Below are positions 56,235 through 64,000 of a stretch of DNA of 64,000 nucleotides, piece by piece (the stretch's first letter is position 1; each line of letters opens with the position of its first letter). Both the position numbers and the translations under genes were made by a program. The stretch is from Pseudomonas sp. EpS/L25 (lineage in GTDB: Bacteria; Pseudomonadota; Gammaproteobacteria; Pseudomonadales; Pseudomonadaceae), in contig NZ_LNUP01000018.1 of assembly GCF_001512295.1 (NCBI RefSeq), positions 270,191-334,190 on the forward strand. Direction: 5' to 3'. Below the pieces are notes generated by a model. It was not told the origin of the DNA and did not search any database. It worked only from the letters and a program-made list of their open reading frames with translations.

Positions 56235-56449
56235 GAGGCTTCATCGACGCTGTACCTATTAGGTCAGGGCCTACAAGGTCGAGTACCTCTTGTTCGCTTT
56301 ATCCTGTTGGTATAACGTGATTACAAAGTACCAAAGGCAGTTTGACAGCCGTGTTCTCTGGTCGGGTTTCATGAGGCCCATGGCTGCGCTGTTCAAAATC
56401 ATTGCAAATATTGTCTTTCGTTGTAATAAAAAACATATGAGGTTCGTTC

Positions 56450-57811
56450 ATGATCGAAGTCGTCAACCCCGCCACCGGGGCCACCATCGCGACCTACTAC
56501 ACCCACACGCCGGCCCAGGTCGAAGCGCGCCTGGCCCAGGCCGCTGCGGCGCAGCGGTCGTGGGCGGAGCGTCCTCTCGCCGAGCGCTGCGCGGCCCTGG
56601 TACGCCTGGCCGCCATCTTGCGCGCCGGTCGCGATACCTATGCGCGGCTCATCGTCAACGAGATGGGCAAGCCGCTGGTGGAAGCCGAAGCGGAGATCGA
56701 GAAATCCGCGCTGACCTGCGAGTTCTACGCCGAGCGGGCGCCTGGCTTTCTCGCCGATACCCCGGTGGTCAGCGCCGCCGCCGACAGCCGGGTGGTCTAC
56801 GATCCGCTGGGCGTGGTGCTCGCGGTGATGCCCTGGAACTATCCGTTCTGGCAATTCGTCCGCTTTGCCGCACCGGCTATTGCCGCCGGTAATGGTGCCA
56901 TCCTTAAGCACGCCAGCAATGTGCCGGGCTGCGCCCTGGCGCTGGAACAGGCGTTTGCCGAGGCTGACCTGCCCACCGGCCTGGTGGCGACCCTGCTGAT
57001 CGAGGCCAGGGAGGTCGCCGGGGTGCTGGCCGATTCGCGCATCGCCGCCGTCACCCTGACCGGCTCCACCGCGGTCGGCCAGCAGGTGGCCAGCCAGGCC
57101 GGCACGCTGATGAAGAAGCAGGTACTGGAACTGGGTGGCTCGGACCCCTTCATCGTGCTGGCCGATGCCGACGTGGCCCTGGCCGCGCAGACCGCAGTCA
57201 AAGCGCGTTTCGGCAACGCTGGTCAGAGCTGCATTTCCGCCAAGCGCTTCATCGTCGTCGAGGCGGTGGCCGATGCCTTCACCGAGGCCTTCGTGACCGC
57301 TGCCGCTACCTTGCGGCTGGGCGATCCGCTGGAGCGGACCACTCAGATCGGTCCGCTGGCCCGTGCCAGTCTGCGCGAGGATCTGCAGCGCCAGGTGACC
57401 CTCAGTCTGGCCGAAGGCGCGCGTCTAGTTCTGGGTGGTACGCCGCTGCCGGGACCTGGCTTCTTCTACCCACCCACCATCCTCGACCGGGTGACGCCCG
57501 AGATGACTGTGGCCCGTGAGGAAACCTTCGGGCCGGTGGCCGCGATCATCCGCGTCGCGAACGAGGAGGAGGCGATCCGCGTCGCCAACGCCAGCGAATT
57601 CGGGCTCGGCGCTGCCCTCTGGACGCGTGATCTGGCGAAAGCCCAGCATCTCGCCCGACGCATTGAGGCCGGTGCAGTGTTCATCAATGCCCTGGTGGCT
57701 TCGGATCCGCGGGTGCCCTTCGGCGGCATCAAGCAGTCCGGCTATGGCCGTGAGCTGGGCGAATGGGGCATTCGCGAATTCACCAACGTCAAGACCGTCT
57801 GGCAAGGCTGA
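56450..57811 (+). CDS. NAD(P)-dependent aldehyde dehydrogenase
   Basis: A 453-residue enzyme of the succinate-semialdehyde-dehydrogenase-like branch. The catalytic cysteine is C261 (GQSCISAKR) and the general base is E227 (ELGGSDPF). The cofactor motif GSTAVGQQ and the oxyanion region MPWNYPFWQ are intact. It oxidises an aldehyde to the acid in the cytoplasm. A cupin gene and a tautomerase gene follow at 17 and 15 bases, forming an operon. The natural substrate is not clear. Confidence 0.9.
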   Translation: MIEVVNPATGATIATYYTHTPAQVEARLAQAAAAQRSWAERPLAERCAALVRLAAILRAGRDTYARLIVNEMGKPLVEAEAEIEKSALTCEFYAERAPGFLADTPVVSAAADSRVVYDPLGVVLAVMPWNYPFWQFVRFAAPAIAAGNGAILKHASNVPGCALALEQAFAEADLPTGLVATLLIEAREVAGVLADSRIAAVTLTGSTAVGQQVASQAGTLMKKQVLELGGSDPFIVLADADVALAAQTAVKARFGNAGQSCISAKRFIVVEAVADAFTEAFVTAAATLRLGDPLERTTQIGPLARASLREDLQRQVTLSLAEGARLVLGGTPLPGPGFFYPPTILDRVTPEMTVAREETFGPVAAIIRVANEEEAIRVANASEFGLGAALWTRDLAKAQHLARRIEAGAVFINALVASDPRVPFGGIKQSGYGRELGEWGIREFTNVKTVWQG

Positions 57812-57827
57812 CCTCAAGGAGTTTTCC

Positions 57828-58241
57828 ATGATCAAGACCAATTCCGATGCCTGGCTGCTCAAACCCGAGGCTATCACCAAGCACGACCGCGGCGGTGGCG
57901 CCGCTACCACGCCGCTGGTGACCGCAGGCCTGGGGGCACGCACCTTCATCAACGGCTACACCGAATTCCAGGGTGGGGCGCAGATTCCCTTCCATTTCCA
58001 CAATTGCGAAGAGAGCGTGATGCTGGTGGAGGGCCAGGCGATCTTCGACATCGACGGCCAGGAATTCACCATCGCCCCCCAGGACGTCACCTATATCCCC
58101 GCCGGGGTGCCCCATCGCTTTCGCAATGCCTCGTCGACCGAGCCCATGAAGATCCTCTGGATCTACGGCTCGGCCGACGCCACCCGTACCCTGGTGGAGA
58201 CGGGCGAAACGCGCCCGATCGCCGCCGAACATCGCAGCTAG
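57828..58241 (+). CDS. Cupin-domain protein
   Basis: A 137-residue single-domain cupin with metal ligands H56, H58, E62 and H96 (FHFHNCEES and GVPHRF). The start ATG at 57828 follows AAGGAG. Cupins of this kind are isomerases, dioxygenases or binding proteins; a role is not known. It lies between the aldehyde dehydrogenase and the tautomerase genes. Confidence 0.85.
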   Translation: MIKTNSDAWLLKPEAITKHDRGGGAATTPLVTAGLGARTFINGYTEFQGGAQIPFHFHNCEESVMLVEGQAIFDIDGQEFTIAPQDVTYIPAGVPHRFRNASSTEPMKILWIYGSADATRTLVETGETRPIAAEHRS

Positions 58242-58255
58242 CCAAGGAGTCTCTC

Positions 58256-58441
58256 ATGCCGGAAATCATCGTCCATGCAGTTAAGGGCCGTAGTGCGGAA
58301 CAGAAGAAGCTACTGATGAAACGCATCACCGAAGCCGTCGTAGACAGTTTCGGTGTACCCGCCGACAGGGTTGTGGTGCAGATCGTCGAGGCCGAGCCGG
58401 AAGACAAGGCGCGCGGCGGTGTGCCTTACAGCGAACGCTGA
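58256..58441 (+). CDS. 4-oxalocrotonate tautomerase-like protein
   Basis: A 61-residue protein, starting MPEIIVHAVKGRSAEQKK, with an AAGGAG ribosome site. After loss of Met, Pro1 is the catalytic base of the family, and Arg11 is conserved. Arg39 of the canonical enzyme is a valine here (with an Arg two positions before), and Phe50 is a lysine, so its substrate probably differs from 4-oxalocrotonate. It is the third gene of the aldehyde dehydrogenase operon. Confidence 0.85.
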   Translation: MPEIIVHAVKGRSAEQKKLLMKRITEAVVDSFGVPADRVVVQIVEAEPEDKARGGVPYSER

Positions 58442-58596
58442 AACAGGCACGTCGCAAGAGTTCGCCAGGCGCGAACGCTGCGTTGGCCAAAGGTCAATTT
58501 TCGCTGGGCAGCGGGTTGCCTAAGGTGGCGCAAGCGGGTCTGACGGTCGCCATGGCGCGGACGTCGGACCTTTCCAGTCGGTGCCAGGAGAGTCCT

Positions 58597-59640
58597 ATGT
58601 ACGCCTATGTCGGCAGCCGAACCACCCGTGCCCGTCAGGCCCGCGGGGAGGGGATCAGCGTTTACCGCGTTACTCCCGCAGGCGCGCTGGAACTCGTCCA
58701 GGTGGTCGGTGACCTGATCAATCCATCCTACCTGACCCTGAATCGGGCGGGGGACCGTCTCTATACGGTGCATGGCGACGAGCAGGCGGTCAGCGCCTTC
58801 GCCGTCGACCGCTCGAGCGGCTGCCTGACCCTGCTCAACCAGCAGGCCAGCGGCGGTTGCAATCCGGTTCATCTGGCGCTGGCGCCGGACGATCGCCACC
58901 TGGTGGTGAGCAATCATCTCGGTCGCAGTCTCGCCGTCCTGCCCGTAGCGGAAGATGGCCGGCTGGCGCCGCTGGTCCAGCTGCTGGAGCTGCAGGGCGA
59001 GCCCGGGCCGCACCGCCAGGAACAGCCCCATGCCAAGCCGCACTGCAATCCCTTCGACCCAAGTGGCCGCTTCGTGCTGGTGCCGGACAAGGGGCTGGAC
59101 CGGATCTTCAGCTTCGCCTTTCGCGACGGACGCCTGGTGCCGGTGGCCGAGGTGGCGACCCGCGAAGGGGCGGGGCCGCGGCATCTGGTATGCCATCCGC
59201 GCCTGCCGCGCGCCTATGTGGTCAACGAACTCGATTCGACCCTTACCAGCTATGCCTTCGATGCTAGCTCCGGTGTCCTCGAACCCCTGACCATCCATTC
59301 GACGCTGCCGGCCGACTTCACTGGCAACAGCCGGGCGGCGGCCATCGAACTGGATCGGAGCGGCCGCCTGCTCTACACCTCCAATCGCGGCCACGACAGT
59401 CTGATGGTCTTCACGCTGGATTCCCAGAGCGGGCTGCCGACGCCGATCGGCAGCCTGTCGAGCGGGGGCCGCACGCCACGCGCCTTCGCCCTCGCACCCG
59501 ATGGCCGCCAGCTGTTCGCCCTCAACGAAGACAGCGACAGCATCGTCTCCTTCCTGGTCGACGAGACCCGCGGAATCCTCGAACCCACGGGCACGGCGGT
59601 GCGCTGCGGCAGCCCAGTGTGCCTGGTCTTCAGCCGCTGA
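58597..59640 (+). CDS. Beta-propeller lactonase (YbhE/Pgl-like)
   Basis: A 347-residue protein of the seven-bladed lactonase family (cycloisomerase 2 / 6-phosphogluconolactonase type). Repeated blades of about 45 residues show motifs such as NPVHLALAPDDRHLVVSNH and GPRHLVCHPRLPRAYVVNE. The start MYAYVGSRTT has a CAGGAG site; the longer frame lacks one. It would open a sugar or organic acid lactone. Being next to an MFS importer, it may act in the same pathway. Confidence 0.88.
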   Translation: MYAYVGSRTTRARQARGEGISVYRVTPAGALELVQVVGDLINPSYLTLNRAGDRLYTVHGDEQAVSAFAVDRSSGCLTLLNQQASGGCNPVHLALAPDDRHLVVSNHLGRSLAVLPVAEDGRLAPLVQLLELQGEPGPHRQEQPHAKPHCNPFDPSGRFVLVPDKGLDRIFSFAFRDGRLVPVAEVATREGAGPRHLVCHPRLPRAYVVNELDSTLTSYAFDASSGVLEPLTIHSTLPADFTGNSRAAAIELDRSGRLLYTSNRGHDSLMVFTLDSQSGLPTPIGSLSSGGRTPRAFALAPDGRQLFALNEDSDSIVSFLVDETRGILEPTGTAVRCGSPVCLVFSR

Positions 59641-59703
59641 AGATCGTCGCCACATCCTACAACAACAAGATCGGCCGCCTCGTCGCGGCCCTGTGAGGCC
59701 ATC

Positions 59704-61020
59704 ATGAACACTACCCCCGTCACCCGGGAGCAGGCCATCATCCGCAAGGTGGCCTGGCGCATCATCCCCTTCGTCTTCCTGCTCTACATCGTTTCCTATC
59801 TGGATCGGGCCAACATCGGCTATGCGGCGTTGCAGATGAACGCCGAGCTGGCTCTGTCGAGCGAGGTCTTCGGCTTCGTTTCGGGCATCTTCTTTATCGG
59901 CTACTTCCTGTTCGAGGTGCCGAGCAATGTCATGCTCGAGCGCTTTGGCGCACGGATGTGGATCGCGCGCATCCTGGTCACCTGGGGTGTGATCGCCGCG
60001 GCCACGGCCTTTGCCCAGACCGCCATGCACCTCTATGTCCTGCGCTTTCTGCTGGGGGTGGCCGAAGCGGGTTTCTTTCCCGGGATCATCGTCTACCTGA
60101 CCTACTGGTTCCGTTCCCGCGAACTGGCCACCACGGTGGCCCTTTTCACCGCGGCGATTCCGGTGTCCTACATCATCGGCGCGCCGCTCTCGACCTGGAT
60201 CATGGACAACGTCCACTGGCTGGGCTGGAGTGGCTGGCGCTGGATGCTGTTCCTCGAAGGCATCCCGGCGGTGTTCCTAGGTGTCATGTGCTACCTCTAC
60301 CTCACCGATCGGCCCGAACAGGCGCGCTGGCTGGCAGATGAAGAAAAGGTCTGGCTGCTCGCCGAGCTGGAGCGTGATCGCCAGGCGCGCAAGAACGTCA
60401 AGCATTTCGGCGCGCTCAAGGCCATGAGCAATCCCAAGGTGCTCTACCTGGCCTTCATCTACTTCGTCTACCAGTGCGGCAGCCTGGGTGTAGGCTACTG
60501 GATGCCGCAGATCATCAAGGGCTTCTCGTCCACGCTGAGTCACACCCAGATCGGCCTGATCGCCACCATCCCCTATATCGTCGCCACTCTGGTGATGATC
60601 GCCTGGTCGCGGCGTTCGGATCGTCTCGGCGAACGGCGGCTGCATTCGGCCTTGCCGCTGGCGGTCGCGGCGGCGGCGCTGGTGGGGGCCGGACTGGTGC
60701 GCGAGCCTTACCTGGCGATCGGCCTGATCAGCCTGGCGCTGGCCGGTCTGTACAGCTTCAAGTCGCCGTTCTGGGCGTTGCCAACGCTGTTTCTCAGCCG
60801 CTCCACGGCCGCAGTATCCATCGCCGTGATCAATTCCATTGGCAACCTGGGCGGCTTTGTCGGCCCCTTCATGATCGGCATGGTGAAGGGCAATACCCAG
60901 AGCGCCTCGGCGGGTCTGCTGTTTCTCAGTGCGCTGCTGGCGATCGCCTTCATCATGACCCTGCTGATCCGCCTCGACCGTGGTGACGACGACACCCGCG
61001 CCGCCGCGGCTACCACCTGA
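59704..61020 (+). CDS. MFS transporter, anion:cation symporter (ACS) family
   Basis: A 438-residue inner-membrane importer with 12 predicted helices. The first loop has SYLDRANIGYAALQMNAEL, typical of the ACS family that takes up tartrate, hexuronates, 4-hydroxyphenylacetate and similar organic acids. The substrate here is unknown. It is followed after 18 bases by a binding-protein-like gene. Confidence 0.9.
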   Translation: MNTTPVTREQAIIRKVAWRIIPFVFLLYIVSYLDRANIGYAALQMNAELALSSEVFGFVSGIFFIGYFLFEVPSNVMLERFGARMWIARILVTWGVIAAATAFAQTAMHLYVLRFLLGVAEAGFFPGIIVYLTYWFRSRELATTVALFTAAIPVSYIIGAPLSTWIMDNVHWLGWSGWRWMLFLEGIPAVFLGVMCYLYLTDRPEQARWLADEEKVWLLAELERDRQARKNVKHFGALKAMSNPKVLYLAFIYFVYQCGSLGVGYWMPQIIKGFSSTLSHTQIGLIATIPYIVATLVMIAWSRRSDRLGERRLHSALPLAVAAAALVGAGLVREPYLAIGLISLALAGLYSFKSPFWALPTLFLSRSTAAVSIAVINSIGNLGGFVGPFMIGMVKGNTQSASAGLLFLSALLAIAFIMTLLIRLDRGDDDTRAAAATT

Positions 61021-61038
61021 CCTCCAAGGAGTTTTCCC

Positions 61039-61773
61039 ATGACCCCCAGCTCAGCGGTACTCGCGGACCTCGCCCCCAAGGGCGCGCTCCGGACGGCGAT
61101 CAACTACGGTAATCCGGTGCTGGCGCAGCGCGGTGCCGAGGGGCAGCCGGCCGGGGTGTCCGCGGCCCTGGCCCATGCCCTGGCCGAGCGCCTGGGCGTA
61201 CCCGTGCAGTTCAGCACCTGCGACGCCGCCGGCAAGGTCTTCGCCGCCCTCGAAGGCGACGCCTGGGACTTGGCCTTTCTGGCCATCGAACCGGTGCGGG
61301 CGGCGCAGATCGACTTCAGCCACCCCTACGTCATCATCGAGGGCACCTATCTGCTGCGGGACGCCGACCCGGCCCAGAGCGTGGCCGAGCTGGACCGTGC
61401 CGGCCGCCGTATCGCCGTGGGGCAGGGCGCCGCCTACGATCTCTATCTGAGCCGCACCCTGACCCAGGCCGAGCTGGTGCGGGCGCCGACCTCGGCGGCA
61501 GCGGTGGACTGGTTCGTCGACCAGCGCCTGGACGCGGCTGCCGGCGTTCGCCAACCGCTGGAAGCCTATGCCCGGGATCACGCCGGCTACCGCGTGCTGG
61601 CCGACAGCTTCACCGAAATTCGCCAGGCCATGGCCGTCCCCAGGGGGCGCAGCGCCGGCGCGGCCTTCGTCCGTGGTTTTCTTGACGAGCAGATCCGCAA
61701 TGGCTTCGTCGCCCGCGAGCTGGCCACCAGCGGTCAGTCCGAGGCCCGGGTGGGACCGGCACTGGGCGGCTGA
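61039..61773 (+). CDS. Solute-binding-protein-like protein without signal peptide
   Basis: A 244-residue protein with the fold of the amino-acid-type periplasmic binding proteins (LRTAINYGNPVLA, FLAIEPVRAAQIDFSHPYVIIEGTYLLR). It starts MTPSSAVLADLAPKG, with no hydrophobic signal sequence. It is therefore probably cytoplasmic and may act as an enzyme or a sensor rather than in transport. AAGGAG precedes the start. It has no ABC partners nearby and lies in the MFS operon. Confidence 0.78.
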   Translation: MTPSSAVLADLAPKGALRTAINYGNPVLAQRGAEGQPAGVSAALAHALAERLGVPVQFSTCDAAGKVFAALEGDAWDLAFLAIEPVRAAQIDFSHPYVIIEGTYLLRDADPAQSVAELDRAGRRIAVGQGAAYDLYLSRTLTQAELVRAPTSAAAVDWFVDQRLDAAAGVRQPLEAYARDHAGYRVLADSFTEIRQAMAVPRGRSAGAAFVRGFLDEQIRNGFVARELATSGQSEARVGPALGG

Positions 61774-61863
61774 CAGCATCTGGACCAGGCTGCGGGCAGA
61801 GGTCGCAGCCCGGTCCTCGGCGTTCGCCACGCGGCTGGCAGCGTTGCGCTGTCGCCGCCGGCG

Positions 61864-62925
61864 CTAGTGCGGTTCCCTGACCACCGGCTCTACCGGGCGT
61901 GCAAACCAGCGTCGATACAGCGGCTCGGCCACCGCCATCACCACCACCAGCCGCAGGATCTGCATGACAGTGACGGTGCCCACGCCCAGCCCCAGGGCCT
62001 CGGCCGTCAGGTACATCTCGGTGGTGCTGCCTGGGGTCATGCCCAGGCCCAGGGTGGTGAAGGGCAGGGCGAACACCTTGGCCAGCAGCCAGGCGATCAG
62101 GAAGGTGGCGACCAGGCAGAGCAGGGTGTAGAGCGTAGCCAGCAGCAGAAAGCGCGGCGAGCGGCGAAAGAAGGCGCGGTCGAAGTGACACCCCAGGGTG
62201 ACGCCGATGAGCATCTGGGCCAGGTGACTCAGCGTCGGCGGCAGGCTGGTAACCAGACCGCTGGAGGCGGTGACCAGGCAACACAGCGCCAGGGGGCCGA
62301 ACATCCAGGGATTGGGCCAGCCGCGGCGCTTCCAGGCCAGGGCCGCTACCAGGCCCGCCGCCAGCAGCGGCGCTAGCCAGCGCCAGTCCGGCGGGGGCGG
62401 CACGTGGGCGGCATGGGCGATACCTGGCACGCCCCAGAGCATGGCCGGCGGCACCACCAGCACGATGATCACCAGGCGCAGGGTATGGGCGGCGGCGACC
62501 TTGGGCGCATCGGCGCCATGGCGTTCGGCCAGATTGATCATCTCGGCGAAGTTCGCCGGCATGAAGGCGAAGAAGGCGGTCTTGCGTTCCGTGCCCAGGC
62601 GCTGCACCGCCATGATGCCGAGCAGCGCCAGCAGCAGGGTGGCGACGGCGGCCAGGGCCATCAATGGCAGGTGGCCGACGACCTCGGTCAGTACCGCCGG
62701 AGTGAAATGCAGGCCGATGGCCGTGGCGATCAGCCATTGCCCGGCCGGGCGGCCGTGGGGAATGGCGCTGATGCGCCAGCCCAGGCAGCGGCACAGGGTC
62801 ACCGCGACCAGCGCGCCGGTGATCCAGGGCAGCGGCCAGTGGACCAGGCTGGCGAGCCAGCCGCCGAACAGGCCGACAAAGGGGGTGGGCCACCAGGGGC
62901 GAGGCGCGAAGCGGGAGGTCGGCAT
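61864..62925 (-). CDS. AbrB-family membrane transporter
   Basis: A 353-residue membrane protein with about nine to ten helices, related to the AbrB/ammonia-monooxygenase-regulator family, in which two halves carry similar motifs (GLHFTPAVLTEVVGHL, IGVTLGCHFDRAFF). The function of the family is uncertain; some are thought to be transporters. The start MPTSRFAPRP was chosen because it directly precedes the first helix. It ends close to the LysR gene on the same strand. Confidence 0.8.
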   Translation of the reverse strand: MPTSRFAPRPWWPTPFVGLFGGWLASLVHWPLPWITGALVAVTLCRCLGWRISAIPHGRPAGQWLIATAIGLHFTPAVLTEVVGHLPLMALAAVATLLLALLGIMAVQRLGTERKTAFFAFMPANFAEMINLAERHGADAPKVAAAHTLRLVIIVLVVPPAMLWGVPGIAHAAHVPPPPDWRWLAPLLAAGLVAALAWKRRGWPNPWMFGPLALCCLVTASSGLVTSLPPTLSHLAQMLIGVTLGCHFDRAFFRRSPRFLLLATLYTLLCLVATFLIAWLLAKVFALPFTTLGLGMTPGSTTEMYLTAEALGLGVGTVTVMQILRLVVVMAVAEPLYRRWFARPVEPVVREPH

Positions 62926-62953
62926 GGCGTTGTTCAGGGATCCGGTAGCAGGT

Positions 62954-63850
62954 TCAGGAACGTAGATGACCGACGAAAGCCTTGGCCACGGGCGACAGCG
63001 CACTGTAGCGCCGCACCACCACGACGATGGCGCGACTGGCCCAGGCTTCGTCCAGCTCCAGGGCCACCAGTTTCATCGGCTTGAGATAGGGCCGCACGAT
63101 GGATTCGGGCAACACGCACAGGCCCAGGCGAATCGCCGCCAGGCGGCACATCGCCTCGAAGCTGCTGATGCGCACGCGCTGACGGATACTGCGCTCGAGC
63201 AGCGCCGCCTGGCGCGAGAGCAGGACGTTCATCGAGCTTTCCACGTGGGGACCGATGAACTCGTGGTCCAGGGTCGCGGCGAAGCTTACCCGCTTGTGCC
63301 CGGCCAGGGGGTGATCCGCGGCGGCGATCACTACCAGTCGCTCGCGGCGATAGGCGAAGGTCTCCAGGTCCAGGGCGGCGGTATCGGCCGCAACGATGCC
63401 CACATCCGCGCGACCTTCCGCCACCGCCTGGACAATGCTGCCGCCCACCCGCTCCTCTATGTCGAAATCGACCCGCGGATAGAGGCCCATGAAGCTGGCG
63501 AGGTCCGGAGTCAGGTGGTTGGTCAGCGCGGAGGTGATGGCTTGCAGGCGGATATGGCCGGTGGCGCCGCTGCCGTGCTCGTTGAGTTCCAGCTGCATGT
63601 GACGAAGATCGTCATGCACCCGCTCCACATAGTGCAGCATGGTCTCGCCAGCCGGGGTCAGCCCCATGCCGCGAGCATGACGGATGAACAGCGGCACCCC
63701 GACCTGGTCTTCCAGTTCGCTGATTCTCTTGCTCACGGCAGAGACCGCCAGGTGGCAGAGCCGCGCGGCGCGGGTGACGTTGCGCTCCTGGGCCACCACC
63801 CGGAAGACGTTCAGGCTGACTAGGTCATAGCGTGGCGGAGAGCCGCTCAT
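62954..63850 (-). CDS. LysR-family transcriptional regulator
   Basis: A 298-residue regulator with an N-terminal winged helix-turn-helix at about residues 8-66 (NVTRAARLCHLAVSAVSKRI) and a C-terminal effector-binding domain. The start MSGSPPRYDLVSLNVF is the usual one; an extension reading from 63958 would overlap the kinase gene. It probably controls the transporter or kinase genes around it. The effector is unknown. Confidence 0.9.
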   Translation of the reverse strand: MSGSPPRYDLVSLNVFRVVAQERNVTRAARLCHLAVSAVSKRISELEDQVGVPLFIRHARGMGLTPAGETMLHYVERVHDDLRHMQLELNEHGSGATGHIRLQAITSALTNHLTPDLASFMGLYPRVDFDIEERVGGSIVQAVAEGRADVGIVAADTAALDLETFAYRRERLVVIAAADHPLAGHKRVSFAATLDHEFIGPHVESSMNVLLSRQAALLERSIRQRVRISSFEAMCRLAAIRLGLCVLPESIVRPYLKPMKLVALELDEAWASRAIVVVVRRYSALSPVAKAFVGHLRS

Positions 63851-63869
63851 GGGCGATCCTCGCAAGGGG

Positions 63870-64000
63870 TCAGGGGGCGACGGCCAGAGCCCGTTCAAAG
63901 AAGTCCGGCGTACCGAAGTTGCCAGACTTGAGCGCCAGAGCGATGTCGCCCTGGGCACCGCTGCCCAGGGTCCAGGGTACTCCAGGTGCGATGGGAGCGC
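63870..64000 (-). CDS. Four-carbon acid sugar kinase (OtnK/DUF1537 family), C-terminal end
   Basis: The last 43 residues of a minus-strand gene run off the window edge and end in TGA at 63870-63872. The stretch PGVPWTLGSGAQGDIALALKSGNFG followed by PDFFERALAV is the typical tail of OtnK-type kinases, which phosphorylate 3-dehydro derivatives of four-carbon sugar acids such as threonate and erythronate. It ends 19 bases before the LysR start, suggesting one unit. The N-terminal ATP-binding part lies outside the window. Confidence 0.72.
   Translation of the reverse strand, partial: APIAPGVPWTLGSGAQGDIALALKSGNFGTPDFFERALAVAP

Larger units (their letters stand above)
56072..56449. other. Non-coding gap of 378 bases between the SsuA-like and aldehyde dehydrogenase genes
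   Basis: The gap begins with a terminator hairpin (56103-56129), then a GC-rich 10-base-stem hairpin (56207-56234). From about 56270 it becomes AT-rich and holds an imperfect dyad TTATCC-N5-GTATAA (near 56299-56315), followed by a GTAATAAAAAACATATGAGG leader before the aldehyde dehydrogenase. I see no convincing gene here. Confidence 0.55.

Overview
The window is a stretch of a GC-rich gammaproteobacterial chromosome, almost certainly Pseudomonas in the broad sense. The evidence is gene content and order: clpX-lon-ppiD; smc-zipA-ligA-4.5S RNA-dnaX-ybaB-recR; hemN-anr with an Anr box; fecI-fecR-TonB receptor; and many ATGA gene overlaps. A species cannot be fixed from the sequence alone.

Layout. 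1-4750 holds protein quality control (end of clpX, lon, ppiD); the hupB gene usual between lon and ppiD is absent. 4823-12765 holds cysK, a MoxR ATPase/VWA pair, htpX, alaA, and a redox-repair set (msrB, glutathione peroxidase, a DUF815 ATPase, msrC). 12773-15359 carries a palindromic MITE-like repeat, a membrane-anchored protein of unknown role, a duplicated tRNA-Glu/tRNA-Gly pair behind a strong promoter, and a lone sulfate-binding protein. 15529-26487 is core DNA, division and repair: smc, zipA, ligA, 4.5S RNA, dnaX, ybaB, recR. 26485-31890 is an accessory block bounded by two copies of one MITE in opposite orientation. Between them lie an AraC/GyrI regulator and an iron cell-surface-signalling system (Fur box, fecI, fecR, TonB receptor). 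31936-34873 is anaerobic control (anr, hemN, Anr box, a small hydrolase).

34870-56129 is a long organosulfur-scavenging region. It contains a thiol dioxygenase with a four-domain rhodanese, a class II aldolase, and three periplasmic binding proteins with no permease beside them. It continues with a MetQNI-type transporter and an SfnG-type dimethylsulfone monooxygenase heading a complete Liv-type ABC transporter. Further on are a chemoreceptor, a methyltransferase, a second MetQ-like protein next to an NtaA/DszA-type monooxygenase, and an SsuA-like protein. The likely combined role is to import organic sulfur compounds and release sulfite or sulfide for cysteine synthesis when sulfate is scarce. 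The individual substrates are inference. The two flavin-dependent monooxygenases need reduced flavin, yet no flavin reductase is encoded here.

56450-64000 is a catabolic cluster: aldehyde dehydrogenase, cupin, 4-oxalocrotonate tautomerase-like protein, beta-propeller lactonase, MFS importer and a binding-protein-like protein without a signal peptide. On the opposite strand follow an AbrB-type permease, a LysR regulator and the end of an OtnK-type sugar-acid kinase. Together these suggest use of an organic or sugar acid, but the substrate is not identifiable.
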